Below, in pieces: positions 23,163 through 34,879 of a DNA stretch of 64,000 nt. Source of the DNA: Schizophyllum amplum (Eukaryota; Basidiomycota; Agaricomycetes; Agaricales; Schizophyllaceae); assembly GCA_007026445.1 (NCBI GenBank), contig VDMD01000061.1, positions 96,742 through 160,741 of the forward strand. The letters run 5' to 3'. The position numbers were made by a program, and so were the translations under genes. Within the stretch, counting starts at the first letter, position 1. Every line of letters begins with the position of its first letter. A model generated the notes under the pieces. The model ran no database searches and was not told where the DNA came from. It worked only from the letters and a program-made list of their open reading frames with translations.

Positions 23163-23499
23163 TATGGCGTCGGTGATCGATAATCTGGCGACAGTCGTTC
23201 AATGCGAATATTTTCTCCAGAGGCTTGATGCCGGCTAACAAAACCCAAGCGTCGTCAAGATGTTTGAATTGGCCCAGAAGGAGACCGCTGGTGCCGCGCA
23301 TGGTGAGTCTGCGGATTTCTCTGTCGATTTCATCAGCTGACACACCTTTCCCACTCTCCTTTGGCTACCAGCTGTTTATAATTCCCCGACCAACCCCAGG
23401 AGAACCAGGAGATCCTCTCGTTCAAGTCGTCGGCCAGCAAATCGTCCGATCGAGCCGTATCCGAGACGAAGCAGGTGTTCAAGTCGGAGGCTCCACGTA
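23163..23499 (+). pseudogene. Family E small protein, decayed copy
   Basis: Exon 1 starts MASVIDNLA and contains PSVVKMFELAQ...TA.AAHG; exon 2 after a GTGAGT...CAG intron contains EPGDPLVQ and QIVRSSRIRDE. A TAA at 23236-23238 breaks exon 1. The intact relative at 49490-49858 on the opposite strand has Ser there and the same splice sites. Confidence 0.5.
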
Positions 23500-24111
23500 G
23501 CCGTAGCATGAGCAGCTTCCCATCCGTCCCATAGGCGTGTAGGAGACGCAGACTTCTAGACGAGTGACCAGGGGAAGCGTATTGTGTCCAAGGAGCACCA
23601 GCGCCAGATAAAGCGGCGGCGCCCGCCGATCAGATTCCCACGTCTCCTTGCTCCCGACCGTCATGTCCTTGGATCTCACCATCTTGTCGCCCTCTGGAGT
23701 CTAACCTACTTGGCTTTCCTCAGGTAGTATCAGTCAAGAGAACATACATTGATTGTCAGGCGATGTCGGGGCGAAGTTTTCCCCACGCGTACGCTGCCGA
23801 TGCTACGTTTGGGTTACATCGCGATCGTTGGACGCTGATACAGGCTGCTCTTGGCCTGCTCCCTCTTTACGTGCCTTGCAGTATCAGGCGCATTGCCCTT
23901 GAAAGTTTACGGAAATATCGGCCTTCAACTTCATACGAAGCAGCGATTCAAACTTATTCAGGATCGGCGACAACAGGTCGCAGATCATCCCTCGTTCAAA
24001 CCTCTGAGGGTCTACAAAGTCTCGAGGGAACATGGAAAAGGTGCGCCAGTAGTTTTCACCATCGCCAGCGAATGAAGCTGATACAGTAGCGACAGGTAGC
24101 ATCGTCCCCAA
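23479..24111 (-). other. Possible exons in the duplicated block, strand uncertain
   Basis: Minus-strand frames read DMTVGSKETWESDRRAPP with LYLALVLLG (23.5-23.7 kb) and WRTFSMFPRDFVDPQRF with LLRMKLKADISV (23.9-24.1 kb). Both recur at 49.0-49.6 kb on the other strand. They overlap the family E gene antisense, and changes between copies are not clearly synonymous, so coding is unproven. Confidence 0.3.
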
Positions 24112-24496
24112 GGCTTCAACTACATCCGCAAAGACGCGTCTGAATGAACCTCCCTTGCCCCCTTTCCCTTCCCTCCCCTGCTTCGTATCCTACTCCTCGC
24201 TCCTCGCTGCACGTGTCTCTGGGCCGCCCATGGAGTTCTTTCGAACGATCGGCTCGGCTCCCTCGGCGGCCACGTCTCTTCCAAATGCGACTGCGGCGTA
24301 ATTCTACCGTTGCACCGTCCTCTTTTCGCAGCAGTTGCTCCGTCCCTTGTTTGGTCACCGCTTTATCTGCCGTATCGTTGTACGGGTTCCCATCAATATT
24401 ATCTTGCTTCCTTCATTTGAATATGCGAACTCAGTCGGAGAATCGCTGTGGCCAAGTCATCCGCGATCACGCGAAGGAGGTAGACCGGAATCCGAT

Positions 24497-25913
24497 CCCT
24501 CCCATGACAAGCGGAGCGTCCTGGGAGGGACCGGTAAAACTCGTCATAATTTTGGCCCGAACAGCTTATGATCGAATTTGTGACACAACGTGCGCGGTCG
24601 CTCGGACCGCGTCACCGCGGCAGATAAAACTCCCATATAAGGCAAGCTAGCGGAATCCGCGCAGGCGCGCGCGGCGCGTCCATTGTATCTCTTACTTTCT
24701 GCCGTCCTCTCGACACCGAACCCACTTAGCTCCCCCCCTCGAGACTCCCTCCCCACTCATATATACTTGCCAATCAAGTATACCAAGAACATATCATGCA
24801 GAGCTCCCTGAGCTGGTACTTATGCATGCATTCGAAGTGACAGCAGCGCCCCTACAGCGCAACCGCACGCCCCTGCGAGCGCGACGACAAGTCGTATCAG
24901 CTCCGAACGGGAGGGAAGAAAGTCAAGCACGAAGATTAAATTGACTGAGTAAGAGGTTCTCGTGCGTGCTCCCCTCCGACAACTACTACCCAAGAGTCAA
25001 CGCCACTGAACGGCGAATCCATACCCCAGCCCCATCTCCCCTGCTGCCTCGATCCACTCAAGGTTCAGTTTGGTACTTTTGGCATAATCTACGAGCTACG
25101 AGCCTCCGCAAGGGGGTCCAGAACTAAAAATAGCGCACCGGGGGTGGGGAGGGAGGGGGGGGTCTGAGCCCGACAAAAGTTGAAAGTCGACCCCATTTCA
25201 GCCTGACCTTTTGAGGCCTCTACCGTTAAGTTACATGGCATGTGAAGTAGTAGATAAGTGCTTATAGAAAGATATGCAAACTCTACTAATTGCCTGACGG
25301 TCAGTCGCTGTTCGACAGAAGTCAACCGAGTGTGCACGTGCTCCTCGGCTCTCCGGAGAGTCACGTGAATGGTTGAACATATTGTGCGAGAGCACCTCCT
25401 CTGCGAGTCCGCATAACCGGAGTACCGTTCGGGTTAGCGCCAGGTTAGCACTGCTCTATTGAATGTATTTACAGTATTTGAGGGGCGCTGGGGTATCCCG
25501 AGCGCGCTACACTATCCGCGTAGCGGCCGGCCGGAACTTGCCGAGGGTCACGTGAAGGGGGAGGGGGGGAGGGGTAACCGCCTTAAGCTGAAAAGCGACC
25601 CGCGGTCATTTTTTGCGATCGCCGGACCCCCTTGAGCCTCCGAAATCAGGGGCCGAGACCGTAGGCGAAAGATGTAAACCCAAAGGGAACTTGAGAGCAC
25701 TATCAATGCGTCCGAGCGGCGAGCGCGGCGACTCCGCGAATCAAGCTTCTCTCTGCGCGGATTCCGCTACCTTGCCTTATATGGGAATTTTGTCTGCCTC
25801 GGTCCGACGCGACCGCGCACGTTGTGTCACAAATTCGATCATAAGACGTTCGGGCCAAAATTATGACGAGTTTTACCAGGCCCTCCGACGCGGCTTCGCT
25901 CGCGATCGGAGGG
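24497..25913. mobile_element. 1.4-kb inverted-repeat element, non-coding
   Basis: Inverted terminal repeats of about 165 bp (24497-24664 and 25752-25913) share long identical runs such as AAAACTCGTCATAATTTTGG and ATCGAATTTGTGACACAACG. Each outer end has its own small CCCTCC...GGAGGG palindrome. The interior holds G-rich tracts (25140-25160, 25555-25575) and no credible gene. No clear target duplication was found. Probably a non-autonomous DNA element. Confidence 0.6.
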
Positions 25914-26232
25914 CTTGGTCACCAGGCTACGAAGGAGGCGGATACTTATTCCTCGTGGAGCATCGCTGTCTCTTCATTGTCTTTGGTGTCGATCTCTAAT
26001 GTTCTCCATGTTCGTTCACCGCGCGTCGTGGATGCTCCTGCAGAACTGTGGCATGCAACTCGCAGTTGGTGGCTCTTAGTGGTGTTGTGTACGAGGGGCG
26101 ACGAAGCCCGTGTCGCTCGCTCAGAGCTACCCATCCCGCTCACCAGAGTACTTGACTTGCGGTGGCAAATATGTAAGCGATACAAGCAGAACGTATTGGT
26201 ACAAGCAAGGGTACAGAGCGTATAAATAACAA

Positions 26233-27530
26233 TCAACTTCGTCGAGGGCACAGCAGCTTGTGTGGATATCCAATCCACAACGCACACGACGGAGGCTGCA
26301 CGCCCCACCGCTCCCTGAACCGCTCGGGGTTGAAAGGCTCCAACCACGCTGCGACCTTCGCCTTCGCGTCTTCTCTCGCCTTTTCCTTCGCCTCTTTCTT
26401 CGCCTTCGCCATCGCCTCCGCCTCCCTCGCCTCCGCCTTCGCCTCCCTTGCCTTCGCCATCGCCTCCTTCGCCTTAGCCTTCCTATCCTCCATCTCCTTG
26501 CTCTCCATCCCCCAGCCCTCCCATTTTGCCCTGAGACCCTTCCTCGCCAAATCAGCCCACACCTTCTTGGCCTCTTGCCTCAGAGTCTCGCGCCGAAGGT
26601 CATCGCCGCGAAAAACCTCGCGCTTCTTCTTGTCTCGCACGCCTCCCATGTAGTGCTGGTGGATAATGAACGCATGCTTCCGGCGGTGCTTTTCCTGTAA
26701 TCGCTCTTTGTTAGTCCCCAGTGCATGGCGTGATCCTAGTACCGGCAGAATCCGACGTACCTTCTGGTGGAGGTACTCCCTAAAAGACTCTCCACCGTCC
26801 TTCCAGTAGAACGCGGTCCGGACATAGGCGAGGTAGCCTGGCTGGCGGGTATCATTGTCACCCAAGACGAGTTCCTCATTCTGTGCGTGGAACGTGAGTA
26901 ATGGGTGTTTATAGTGAGAGGGGGAAAAGCAACGCGTACAGCAGCGGCCTCGAAGGAGGGGAACTGGTGAGAATTGTATGAGCGGTACATCACTGCACAA
27001 TATTCCTCCAGCGGCACGGGAACGGTCATACAAGGACCTTCGTCGGGCGCGAGCAGCTGGCGAATGATATGAATGACTGCGAAGCGCGTCAACTTATGCG
27101 CCCAAAGGGATGAACCAGGAGACGTACGTTGTAGGGCAGGCGCAGGCTGGGGCTCCTTGCGTCTCCGAAGCCGACGCGCAAACATCCTCCCCGCCTCCTT
27201 CGAGAACAAAAGCTTGGCGACCTTCGACGCGCTGCCACTGGCCGCGACACGACGAGCCTCGGCGGCGGCGATACGACGAGCCCGAGCGTTGGCGAGCGCC
27301 TTGCTCCTCATCTTCCGGAAGATCAACTTGACGACGAGCATGTCCAGCTCCCGCACCGCATATGCCTGCCGCGAGAGCTGGTCATTACCGGAGTCTCAAC
27401 GATACAAAAACAGTGCACGCACCTCGCGGCCAAGTGGAGGCGGCGCTGTCACCTTGATATGGCGCGGGGCAACGTACTCGATCGACCCATTCGCGTTCGT
27501 GCAGTAGCGAAGAGGGGATGGTTGGGCCAT
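26233..27530 (-). CDS. Family A hypothetical protein (copy 2)
   Basis: Exons 27530-27423, 27377-26940, 26880-26761 and 26694-26233 are in phase and give 375 aa. A 51-nt stretch inside exon 2 (GTACGT...CGCAG, about 27126-27076) could be a further in-frame intron, giving 358 aa. Exon 1 contains PSPLRYCTN and PPPLGRE; exon 2 has an Ala/Arg-rich helix (NARARRIAAAEARR) and ends at HQFPSFEAAA; exon 3 ends FREYLHQK; exon 4 is a strongly charged Lys/Ala/Glu heptad-like coiled coil (about residues 290-345) with a short aromatic tail. Exon ends coincide with the 1.1- and 62.1-kb copies. Probably intracellular; function unknown. Confidence 0.7.
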
Positions 27531-27674
27531 GGCGACTGACCACCAGCGCACGACGCGGTCAAGAGCGTACGACGCGGTCAAGGGCGTGAGATAAGGTCAA
27601 GAGTGCACGATTCAAGCGACCTGGCAAGAGCCACCGTGGCACAGCAGAAGACGCGCAAGACAAGCCACACCCCG

Positions 27675-27682
27675 TATATATA
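27675..27682 (-). promoter_or_regulatory. TATA box upstream of family A copy 2
   Basis: TATATATA about 145 bp upstream of the ATG at 27530, in an otherwise GC-rich stretch. Confidence 0.45.
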
Positions 27683-28235
27683 AGCAGATCTGAGCAGGCT
27701 TCTCCTGGCCTCTGGAGTGACAGAATGGCCCGTCGGCGGGGCACCTGACGTGCGATCAAAGTACTTTTTCTGAAGACAATGAGCCCCCGTTCTGCGCAGA
27801 TGATGAGATCACTCACCTTTGCACGTTTATCGCCGCTGCGCGATCATCGATTACGACGGGGGAATGGAGAGAGGGCCATAGCAACGATTGAGGTCGTGGC
27901 GGCGTGAGTGTCTTGCAAGTCGATGCGCAGCGGGCTGGGGTACGGTTGAGAGACGCGTGGAGCATAGGAGAGTAGGAGAGGGGATGAGATGTGGGGTAGG
28001 AAGGTGATGACACTGTGAGTTCTGTGCGCTCGTTCTCTCTCGCGGGCATAGGCAAGGTGACATAATGGTCCATGTGTATCCATGTAGTCATAGAGCGGCC
28101 GTGGCATGCGGGGCCCTGGCAGATAGCTGGCATTGTTGGAGGTGACCCAGGACGAGCGCGACGAAGATGTCTTCAGAAGAAGAATACGAAGTGAAAACGT
28201 GCCGAGTGAACGAGGGGGACGACGTGCGCGGAGGG

Positions 28236-28463
28236 TCACAGACAAGGACCGGAGAGAGGGTAGCGAGGTCGACGCCTCAGACGACGATGAAGCACACTGA
28301 GCGCGATAGCGTGGTCGTGGTTGAAGACGCCATCGCCCGTCGTCAGGCCGCTACGTTTGCGCATCGGGATCGCGCGGCCTTCCTTGGGCACATTGGCCAG
28401 GGGCGACGCCGCGGCGGTAAGCGCGAGCGAGACATTGGCGAGGAGTGACAAGTAGGTGAACAT
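28236..28463 (-). pseudogene. 5' fragment of a pepsin-type aspartic protease gene
   Basis: ATG at 28463 starts a clear signal peptide (MFTYLSLLANVSLALTAAAS), then a propeptide with IPMRKRSGLTTGDGVFNHD and HAIALSVLHR. That is the usual order in secreted polyporopepsin-like A1 proteases. The frame stops at 28236. No catalytic DTGS motif or any later protease segment was found between here and the family A gene, so this is a truncated remnant. Alternatively it is an unrelated small secreted protein of 75 aa. Confidence 0.45.
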
Positions 28464-30542
28464 GGTGGTAAGGCGATGAGAAGCGCGTAAGCAACTGACG
28501 GGCGAAGACGAGGGAGGAGTCGGTGATTGACTCTGAGAGTTTGAGGGAAACGTGCGCGTCGTCTTTGAAAACAGCGCGCCAGGGCATCTTCATCGTGGAG
28601 CCCGAAGGCAGTCGTGCTATTGATAATCATTATTAGATGCACCTACGCGACGATCCTCACCAGGGTATAAAGGCTTGTGGTACGAGCAGAGTGGGAGCAT
28701 CTGAATCTGCCTCGAGGGATAAAGCGCGTGGCTGATTCGACAAGCAGAGACCTCATACAGCGCCGGAGACGTCAGTACCGCGCGCGGGGCCCGTGTCGTC
28801 GTGGAGGAACATGCGCCACTTCGACTCTAACCGGGTAGGCTGAGTCCAAGTATAATGGCTCTCGGACTTTGAGTGCGAGCGCAGGGGAAGGGGTACTTAG
28901 CGGGAATGCGTTCGGGGAACTCACCGGGTTCGGTAGTACGTCCCGGTGGATGGATCTCCTGTCAGGGTTGGCTGTATCGTACGTGATGATATTGACCATG
29001 TCTGGCGACAGCACACGTCTGTGGTACGAGGGTCAGTATATCGCTTGCACGCTGCACATATCAGGCGCACCCAGTGTATACCGATCGGCGCTGGATAGCG
29101 GGGCGACATCGTCACCCCTACCGTCCGAACGAACTCGTCGAACTTGATGTCGTGCAAGTATCGCCCTCTGCCATCGTCGAGGCTTGCTATGGTGCCACCA
29201 TCAAGATACCCTCGATGCCACATATGTGTTCAGGTAGAACGCGAGCGAGACGATGCATCCCAAATTCACGAGAGAAAGATCAAGTGAAGAGTGAGAGGGA
29301 GATCCACCGAAGAGAGGGAGCGCAGTGTTATCGAGAAATGAGGGAGGGAATGTGAAAGGGAGGAAACGACCCGAGAGACTCCGCGACATCAGAGAGGAGG
29401 CGAACAGAGAGACGAGGCGACCGGAGAGGGACGAGCAGAGAGACGAACAAGCGGCTGCCGTGGCAAAGAGACAATCTCGCGGGTGAAGTGACGTAGAAAG
29501 TGAGGCGGCGGTGTACAGCATCCCTGTGCAGACTTACCGCTGATGCCCCTGCGGCAGTTTGTATCGGGGTAGGGCGATCAACAAGGACGCTTCCGGAGTC
29601 CTGGGGATCTACTGCGTAAGGTCTGAGCAACCGCGTAAGTCAAACTCAGCAACGAGAGCTCGATGAGTCAAGTACTGGACGCTGTGCTATATAGCTCACG
29701 GTAATCTCTTGCGAACGGGGGCTTATGCGAGACGTGAAGAACATTCAGTAACATGCCAAGTCAGCGATTCGAAGCGCCTGCTGAAACTGTATGAAGCCGG
29801 TCACCTAGATGACTTCCGACCCAGACGGCGGCGGACGGAGATACAATGGGAAAATCAAATGGGGCTTGTCTTATGTACTTATGTGGATTGCCGAAGGGCA
29901 TCACGTGAAAGAGCACTAGTGCCACGTCACCTGGTCATGCTCATAGTTTTGATTTGTTTCTCCCTCTCACAGGCAGCCTCTTGCGTTCCGTCCGCGTCTT
30001 GAGGACTCTATATCTGGTTGACCCTCGACGCCGGACTACAAGACATGCTCTGACAGGGAAGTAACTCTTCGACGTTCAACGCGGCCCAAAGTCACCGCAG
30101 TGCGCGAGCCATGTCACAAACGAGTGTCGAAAACACAGCCCTCCCCGTTGCAGCTCGTGTTTGTCGCTGTTCCGTCGTCCCCACTGGTATCTCACTTTAC
30201 CGGATCAGTTGAATGGGCCCAACTAACGTGACAACACGGCGCGCGTAGGCCGTGCATCGTCAAATCGCCCGACGCTCGCCACTTTATCCGTCCTCCGCTC
30301 TATCCGTCCTCCGCTCAGAGAGGCGCGACGCGGAATAATTGTACTGCAACCTCTCCCGACGTGCTCCACATGCAGCGCCCTCTTCATCGCCGGGGTAGGA
30401 AGAGTCAGTGCGTGGGGGGCCAGAGTTGGCGCGGCGTCCGCCACCCGCCACTTCGCTTTGTTGATGTCACGGTGACTGTCATTCGGACGCTGTATAAAGG
30501 GTCTCAGACTGAGCCAGACTCTCCCATCGCATCGTTCAAGTC
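28464..30542. other. Intergenic, no supported gene
   Basis: Frames on both strands around 28.8-29.2 kb (minus MVNIITYDTANPDRR; plus YRSALDSGAT) look partly protein-like but lack partner exons or a paralogue. The remainder shows nothing recognisable up to the promoter of the Zn2Cys6 gene. Confidence 0.45.
30493..30499 (+). promoter_or_regulatory. TATA box of the Zn2Cys6 gene
   Basis: TATAAAG lies 44 bp before the ATG at 30543, giving a very short leader. Confidence 0.5.
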
Positions 30543-32561
30543 ATGACATCGTATCACGACGAAACAGGCGGCGCGTCTGGCTCGTCTGGTCTTCGCAGAG
30601 GCGAAGCTTGCACGAACTGCAGGTGAGTACTCCTCCTATTTCTGATTCGGTGCCACCGCTAAGTCGTACTCAGGCATAGGAAAATCGTACGTCTTGTTCT
30701 GTACACCATTTCACTAGCTCACCTCTATCAGCGATGCGATGGCGTCAAGCCCGTCTGCGGACCATGTTCCCAATCTACAACAGGTCGCTGGGAAGTGTGC
30801 GACTTTGTGCCATATAGCCGGACAGCGACCCGAGTCCTAAAGGAGCAAATAGAGAATCTGGAAGCGCACATCGAGCAGCTGCAGCTCAGTAAGTCATCCA
30901 ATCCCGAGTCTTCTGGTGAGTTTCTCTGAAGGCGACCATTGCCCCCGCAACTGATTTATAATGAAAAACAAGTGCAACACCGGCAGTCCTCCTCGCAAGG
31001 TACCTCGCTGCCACCGGCGTCTGCGCGCCCCTCCAGGGCTCCGGATGTGCCCTCGACGCACGCAACGCACAGAGCCTGGTAAGCGTCTTCACTAGACACT
31101 CTGTCAATTCACGTCACGTTCCTTGTCGGCTTATCGTCCCTCCTCAGGCTCTCCGCATTTTTTGCGCGTGTCCAGGATCTCCACTTCTTTCTTGACATCC
31201 CGCGCTTTCGGGCCTCTTTGCAGAACCGCTCGCCGGCCCCAAGCTCCGCCCTGCTAGACGTCATATACCTCTGGGGCGCGCGCTGCGCTTCGGAGCTGTC
31301 TCTTGAAGCCTCTCTGCTGTCCCGTGCCCGCCAAAGCGTTGCTACGGCGCCCACCACGCCCGATGTGTTGCTGCACACGCTGCAGGCGCGCTTGCTCCTC
31401 GGACAGTACGCCTACGGACTCGACAAGTCGGTCGAGGCCGGGTACTACTTGAACGGTGCATGGTCGCTCGCCCTTGCGGCAGGCCTGCATCGTCAGCGCG
31501 ACGTGGACCAGACGCGCAGCGAAGTCCGGGAACGCATCAACGCGTTCTGGCACACTCTCATCCTCGTCAATCTCTGGTCGGGCGTCGAAGGCGCACCAGC
31601 GTCGGTCTCCTACTCGGAGTCCGCGGATGCGCGCATATATACGCCGTGGCCGGGAGCGTCACCATCGACGGTGAGCATGAATTTTTGAACTTCGGGCAGC
31701 GACTGACGCTGTTTCGATCAGAGCGCCGTGCGACGCGGGACTCTGCTCGACTTTCTCGATGGCCGGGCAGATGGTGGAAGCGGATCCCTTAACTACCTGG
31801 CGATGGCCTCAGTCGTCTTCGAACGCTGTACATCGGTGCGCACGGCTGCGGCCAGTGGAGGTTCGTACCCGTCTCTTCGTTTATATTCTCGCTTTCGGCT
31901 GACGCACGCCCAGAACTCTCGGATGAACAGCTCGCATCTCAGATCCACGCTCTGGACGACGTGATCGCTCACCTGGGGCCCAGCCTCCCCTCGCTCCCCA
32001 CGGACGCACCCTCATTCCCCACAGGCCCGGGCCCACTGTCCCCCAGCGACGCCGTCCCGCTGCGCGCTGCGCTGCTCACGCACACGACGCTGCGGGTCGC
32101 TGTAATTCAGCTGCACGCGCCGATGGCAGACATGAGCCGCACGTCGCGCGAGCGGCGTGCAGGGGCAGCCAGAGCGGTCGCGCGGATGGCGAGCGACGTC
32201 AACGTCACGCGCCTGGGACACGTGAGTCCGGTCATGGCGGTGCGTAGATTTTTATGCGGCGTAGAACTGCTTGCTAAAAAGGTTTCAGGCGCTGTGGGCA
32301 ACGGCGTGTCATGCTCTTATTGATGAGTTGACGGTTCTGCGCGCGAGTAATAGGACGGCAGACATGCGCACTTACTCGGGCGCGCTGGCCGTACTTGAGG
32401 AGGCGCTGGGTACGTTCGCGCCCCGATGTTCTTTGTACGGTATGTCCTCTCGCTTTCCGACTACCCTGGGCTACGCTTGCGGCTCAAAAATGCTGACTGG
32501 CCTCTGACTAGAATCGCGTCTCTCGACCATTCGGCAGGTTCGTGCGGCGGTCGGGATATGA
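30543..32561 (+). CDS. Fungal Zn2Cys6 binuclear-cluster transcription factor
   Basis: Nine exons (30543-30622, 30674-30686, 30732-30915, 30973-31078, 31148-31670, 31722-31860, 31914-32239, 32289-32439, 32512-32561) keep phase and give 523 aa ending VGI. The acceptor of exon 4 (AAG) is the weakest call. Residues 23-54 are a Zn2Cys6 DNA-binding cluster: Cys 23, 26, 33, 40, 43 and 54 with RHRKIRCDG between. A 13-nt exon encodes HRKI within it. A leucine-zipper-like helix follows (residues about 68-90, VLKEQIENLEAHIEQLQL). The middle resembles the fungal-specific regulatory region (LLGQYAYGLDKSVEAGYYL, AWSLALAAGLHR). Length is modest for the family. Nuclear; targets unknown. Confidence 0.85.
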
Positions 32562-32926
32562 TACGTGGCTCGGTGCGACAACGCGTGACGGCCCTTTACT
32601 GTCTCATCTCTTATACCTTCTCGCGCACACTTTATCATCTCGGACAGACTTTCACAACATGTAATGCACATATGGATCCGCTCGGTAACTTATTACTAGA
32701 TCATTCGGACGCTCCCTTGGACGCTTTATTTATTACCTTCGTACTCTGTTTTCGAACAGCAAAAGATTCATTTTCCGTCGCATGTATACATCGTTCGCAT
32801 AATTCGTACATTTATTTTCCCCAAGATGTGCCCTGTCGTTCGTAGCACTGTCCGCTACCTGACCAAGCAGGCGCCTCCCACCCCACATCTCTACATGCGA
32901 GGCGGAGGATCTATCGAGCAGCGACG

Positions 32927-34879
32927 TCAGATACAGTTCGACCCACGAAAATCAATGTTCTCACCATAAAACCCCATCGTGAGCAGTTTGAACTCGTCGT
33001 CCAGCAAACGCCACGGGGCGCGTCGAGGAACGAACCCCATCACACGGGTGAGGGTCAAGTCGCCCTGCTGATACTCTACTCGCACAATGATGTCTCTGAA
33101 CGAGCAGCCATCGAGCCGCGGCGGTGCGCCCCCTGGCGACACGTCGAGGCAGGTCTCGGTGAGGTGCGACAAGCGCAGCGTGATAGTAACCTGCGAAAAG
33201 CGAGCGGGAAGCGCGTTCGTGAGGTACGCATAGTTACTCTCGACGTAGTCCCGCGCAATCACCACGAGGAAGTGCACGTCCTTCGCGCGCATGTTGCCTC
33301 CGGTAATGATGTCTATGGATTCCTGTGTATCAGCAGTGCGTTCATCCACACAGAAGTAGAGGCCACGTACCGTACGCGGGTTGTATGAAATTGGCGCATA
33401 TGTCGCGGTGCGTGCCGCTGTCCCACTGCAGCCGCTGACAGTGAGTCGAGCAGTATAGCGATGCACCGCAGGGACAAGCACGTAGCGGGCTTCCCTTGTC
33501 ACTGGAGCACTACCGCACCGTTAAACTAGCAACACAATCGCGAAGGAAGGGCGCCGTACCGCGGGATTACAACACACAGCCACGTCCGGCCACTTCTCGT
33601 TCGCCCGTGCTAGAAGGGTGTTGCGCCGCTGGGCGGTTGACAGGAGCGCCTGCTCATCCTGCCTCAACCGTATGGGCGGAATGCGCGCTGCGTACTGCTT
33701 GTACCCCTTTTGGAAGCCCTTGACTGCGCGCCGGATGTTCAGGCGATCCCACATGAGGGTAATGATCCCGCCAGTCACCCCACCGGAGCCATCCGCCTCC
33801 GAGCCAAACGGCGGCGCGCCCGTTGAGCAGTGCGCGCACATATCGCGTACGCGGATGAGCAAGGGGAAGAGGCCGTGCTCGATGGCGAGGATGATCGCGT
33901 GGTCGGAGCGGCAGCAGAGCGCGTACAGTACCTCTAGCGCTTGGTGCCAGACGAGGTTCGCGGAGGGCGCGTCGGTGAGGTGGGTGTCGAGGACGGCGGT
34001 GAGGACAGCTACGACTTTCCCGGGGAGCGTTTTCGAGTTCAGTTCGTATCCTCGCGAGACGGGAAGAATGAGCGCGATATGGTCGCGGAGATCCGTGTGT
34101 CCGCGTTCGCCCGCTGCGGATATGGTACCCAGGTGCCACGCAAAGATGCGAAAGACGTGCTTGTGACGCCCTCCGACGAGGCGCAGGATTTGCGCCCCGA
34201 TGACGTCGGCCGCGACGACCGGCTCCAACGCGTTCCAGACGGCATAGAAGACACGCGCACAGCAAAGGTCGACCTCGACGATACGCTCGGCGTCCTCGGA
34301 CAGCGTCGGCCAGAGGGCCCAGAGGGCGACGAGCGTGCATAGCGCGTTATTGCTACTGCTGAGAAAGTATGTCTGCACATCCCGCTTTGGCATAGACGCG
34401 ATGACATCGAAGATACCGAGGACTGTCACCATAAGGCTTTGCAGATGCGGGTCGTCCCTGGTGGAGGGCATGTCTTGGAGGAGGCGATCTCGATGAATAG
34501 GGAGGATGTGGTCCGTCCAGCGCAATACACATGTCCAGATGGAAGCGTCAAAGGGCCAGAGGTAGCATAGGTTTCCCGTCGCGACGTAGTGAAGGACTCG
34601 AAGGGTGGCGAGCACGTCAGACGTTACCAATGCCGCTGCCTGGCGTGTGGACGCTCCGGAAGAATCTTCACTTTCAGGCGGAGTGTCAAGAAGAAAGTGC
34701 AGTGGCTGCGCTCGAAGTAGGCGTTTGGCTATCGTAAGATGCGGCTGTATAGTTTTCTCCTTCGTTGAGTCCGACGAGGTGCTGGTCTGGATCTGTTGTA
34801 TGGTGATGAGGGTCTCGCCCAGAATCTTTATGTTCTCCTCGCGTTCTGCGGGGCCCAGCTGTGAAGAGGCTTGCATCAT
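32927..34879 (-). CDS. MYND-type zinc-finger protein
   Basis: Exons 34879-33560, 33509-33371 and 33312-32927 join in phase to give 614 aa. Residues 1-430 are a helical, Leu-rich region without a named domain. The MYND finger spans residues about 436-478 across the first splice: CCNPA|CSSDKGSPLRAC, PCGASLYCSTHCQ, LQW and HRDIC. This provides the C..C / C..C / YCS..CQ / H...C ligands expected of the fold. The C-terminal 125 residues (DVHFLVVIARDYV, VMGFVPRRAPW) match the tail usual in basidiomycete MYND proteins. MYND domains mediate protein-protein binding; these expanded fungal members are uncharacterised. The first intron contains an in-frame stop, so splicing is required. Confidence 0.85.

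Larger units (their letters stand above)
21105..24111 (-). repeat. Inverted segmental duplication, copy 1 (partner 48926-52065)
   Basis: About 3.0 kb whose parts recur in the same order on the opposite strand at 48.9-52.1 kb. They are a structured 3' element, gene D, a stretch coding LDPPEFFA/QTIRK in one frame, gene E, and an outer stretch with WRTF...DFV..QRF. Homology is patchy with many indels, indicating an old duplication. The left boundary is near CTTTGCAACAG at 21105-21130 (minus-strand reading). Confidence 0.65.

Noticed and set aside
24144..24650. 168-codon plus frame rich in Ser/Pro/Leu
   Set aside because: It runs into the inverted repeat of a mobile element, has low-complexity composition and no paralogue.
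29040..29150. LDSGAT motif resembling a retropepsin active site
   Set aside because: Isolated in a short frame that stops soon after; no reverse transcriptase, integrase or LTRs nearby.
33618..34342. Plus- and minus-strand frames of 130-230 codons over the MYND gene
   Set aside because: Shadows of the 440-codon first exon, which connects in phase to a MYND finger.
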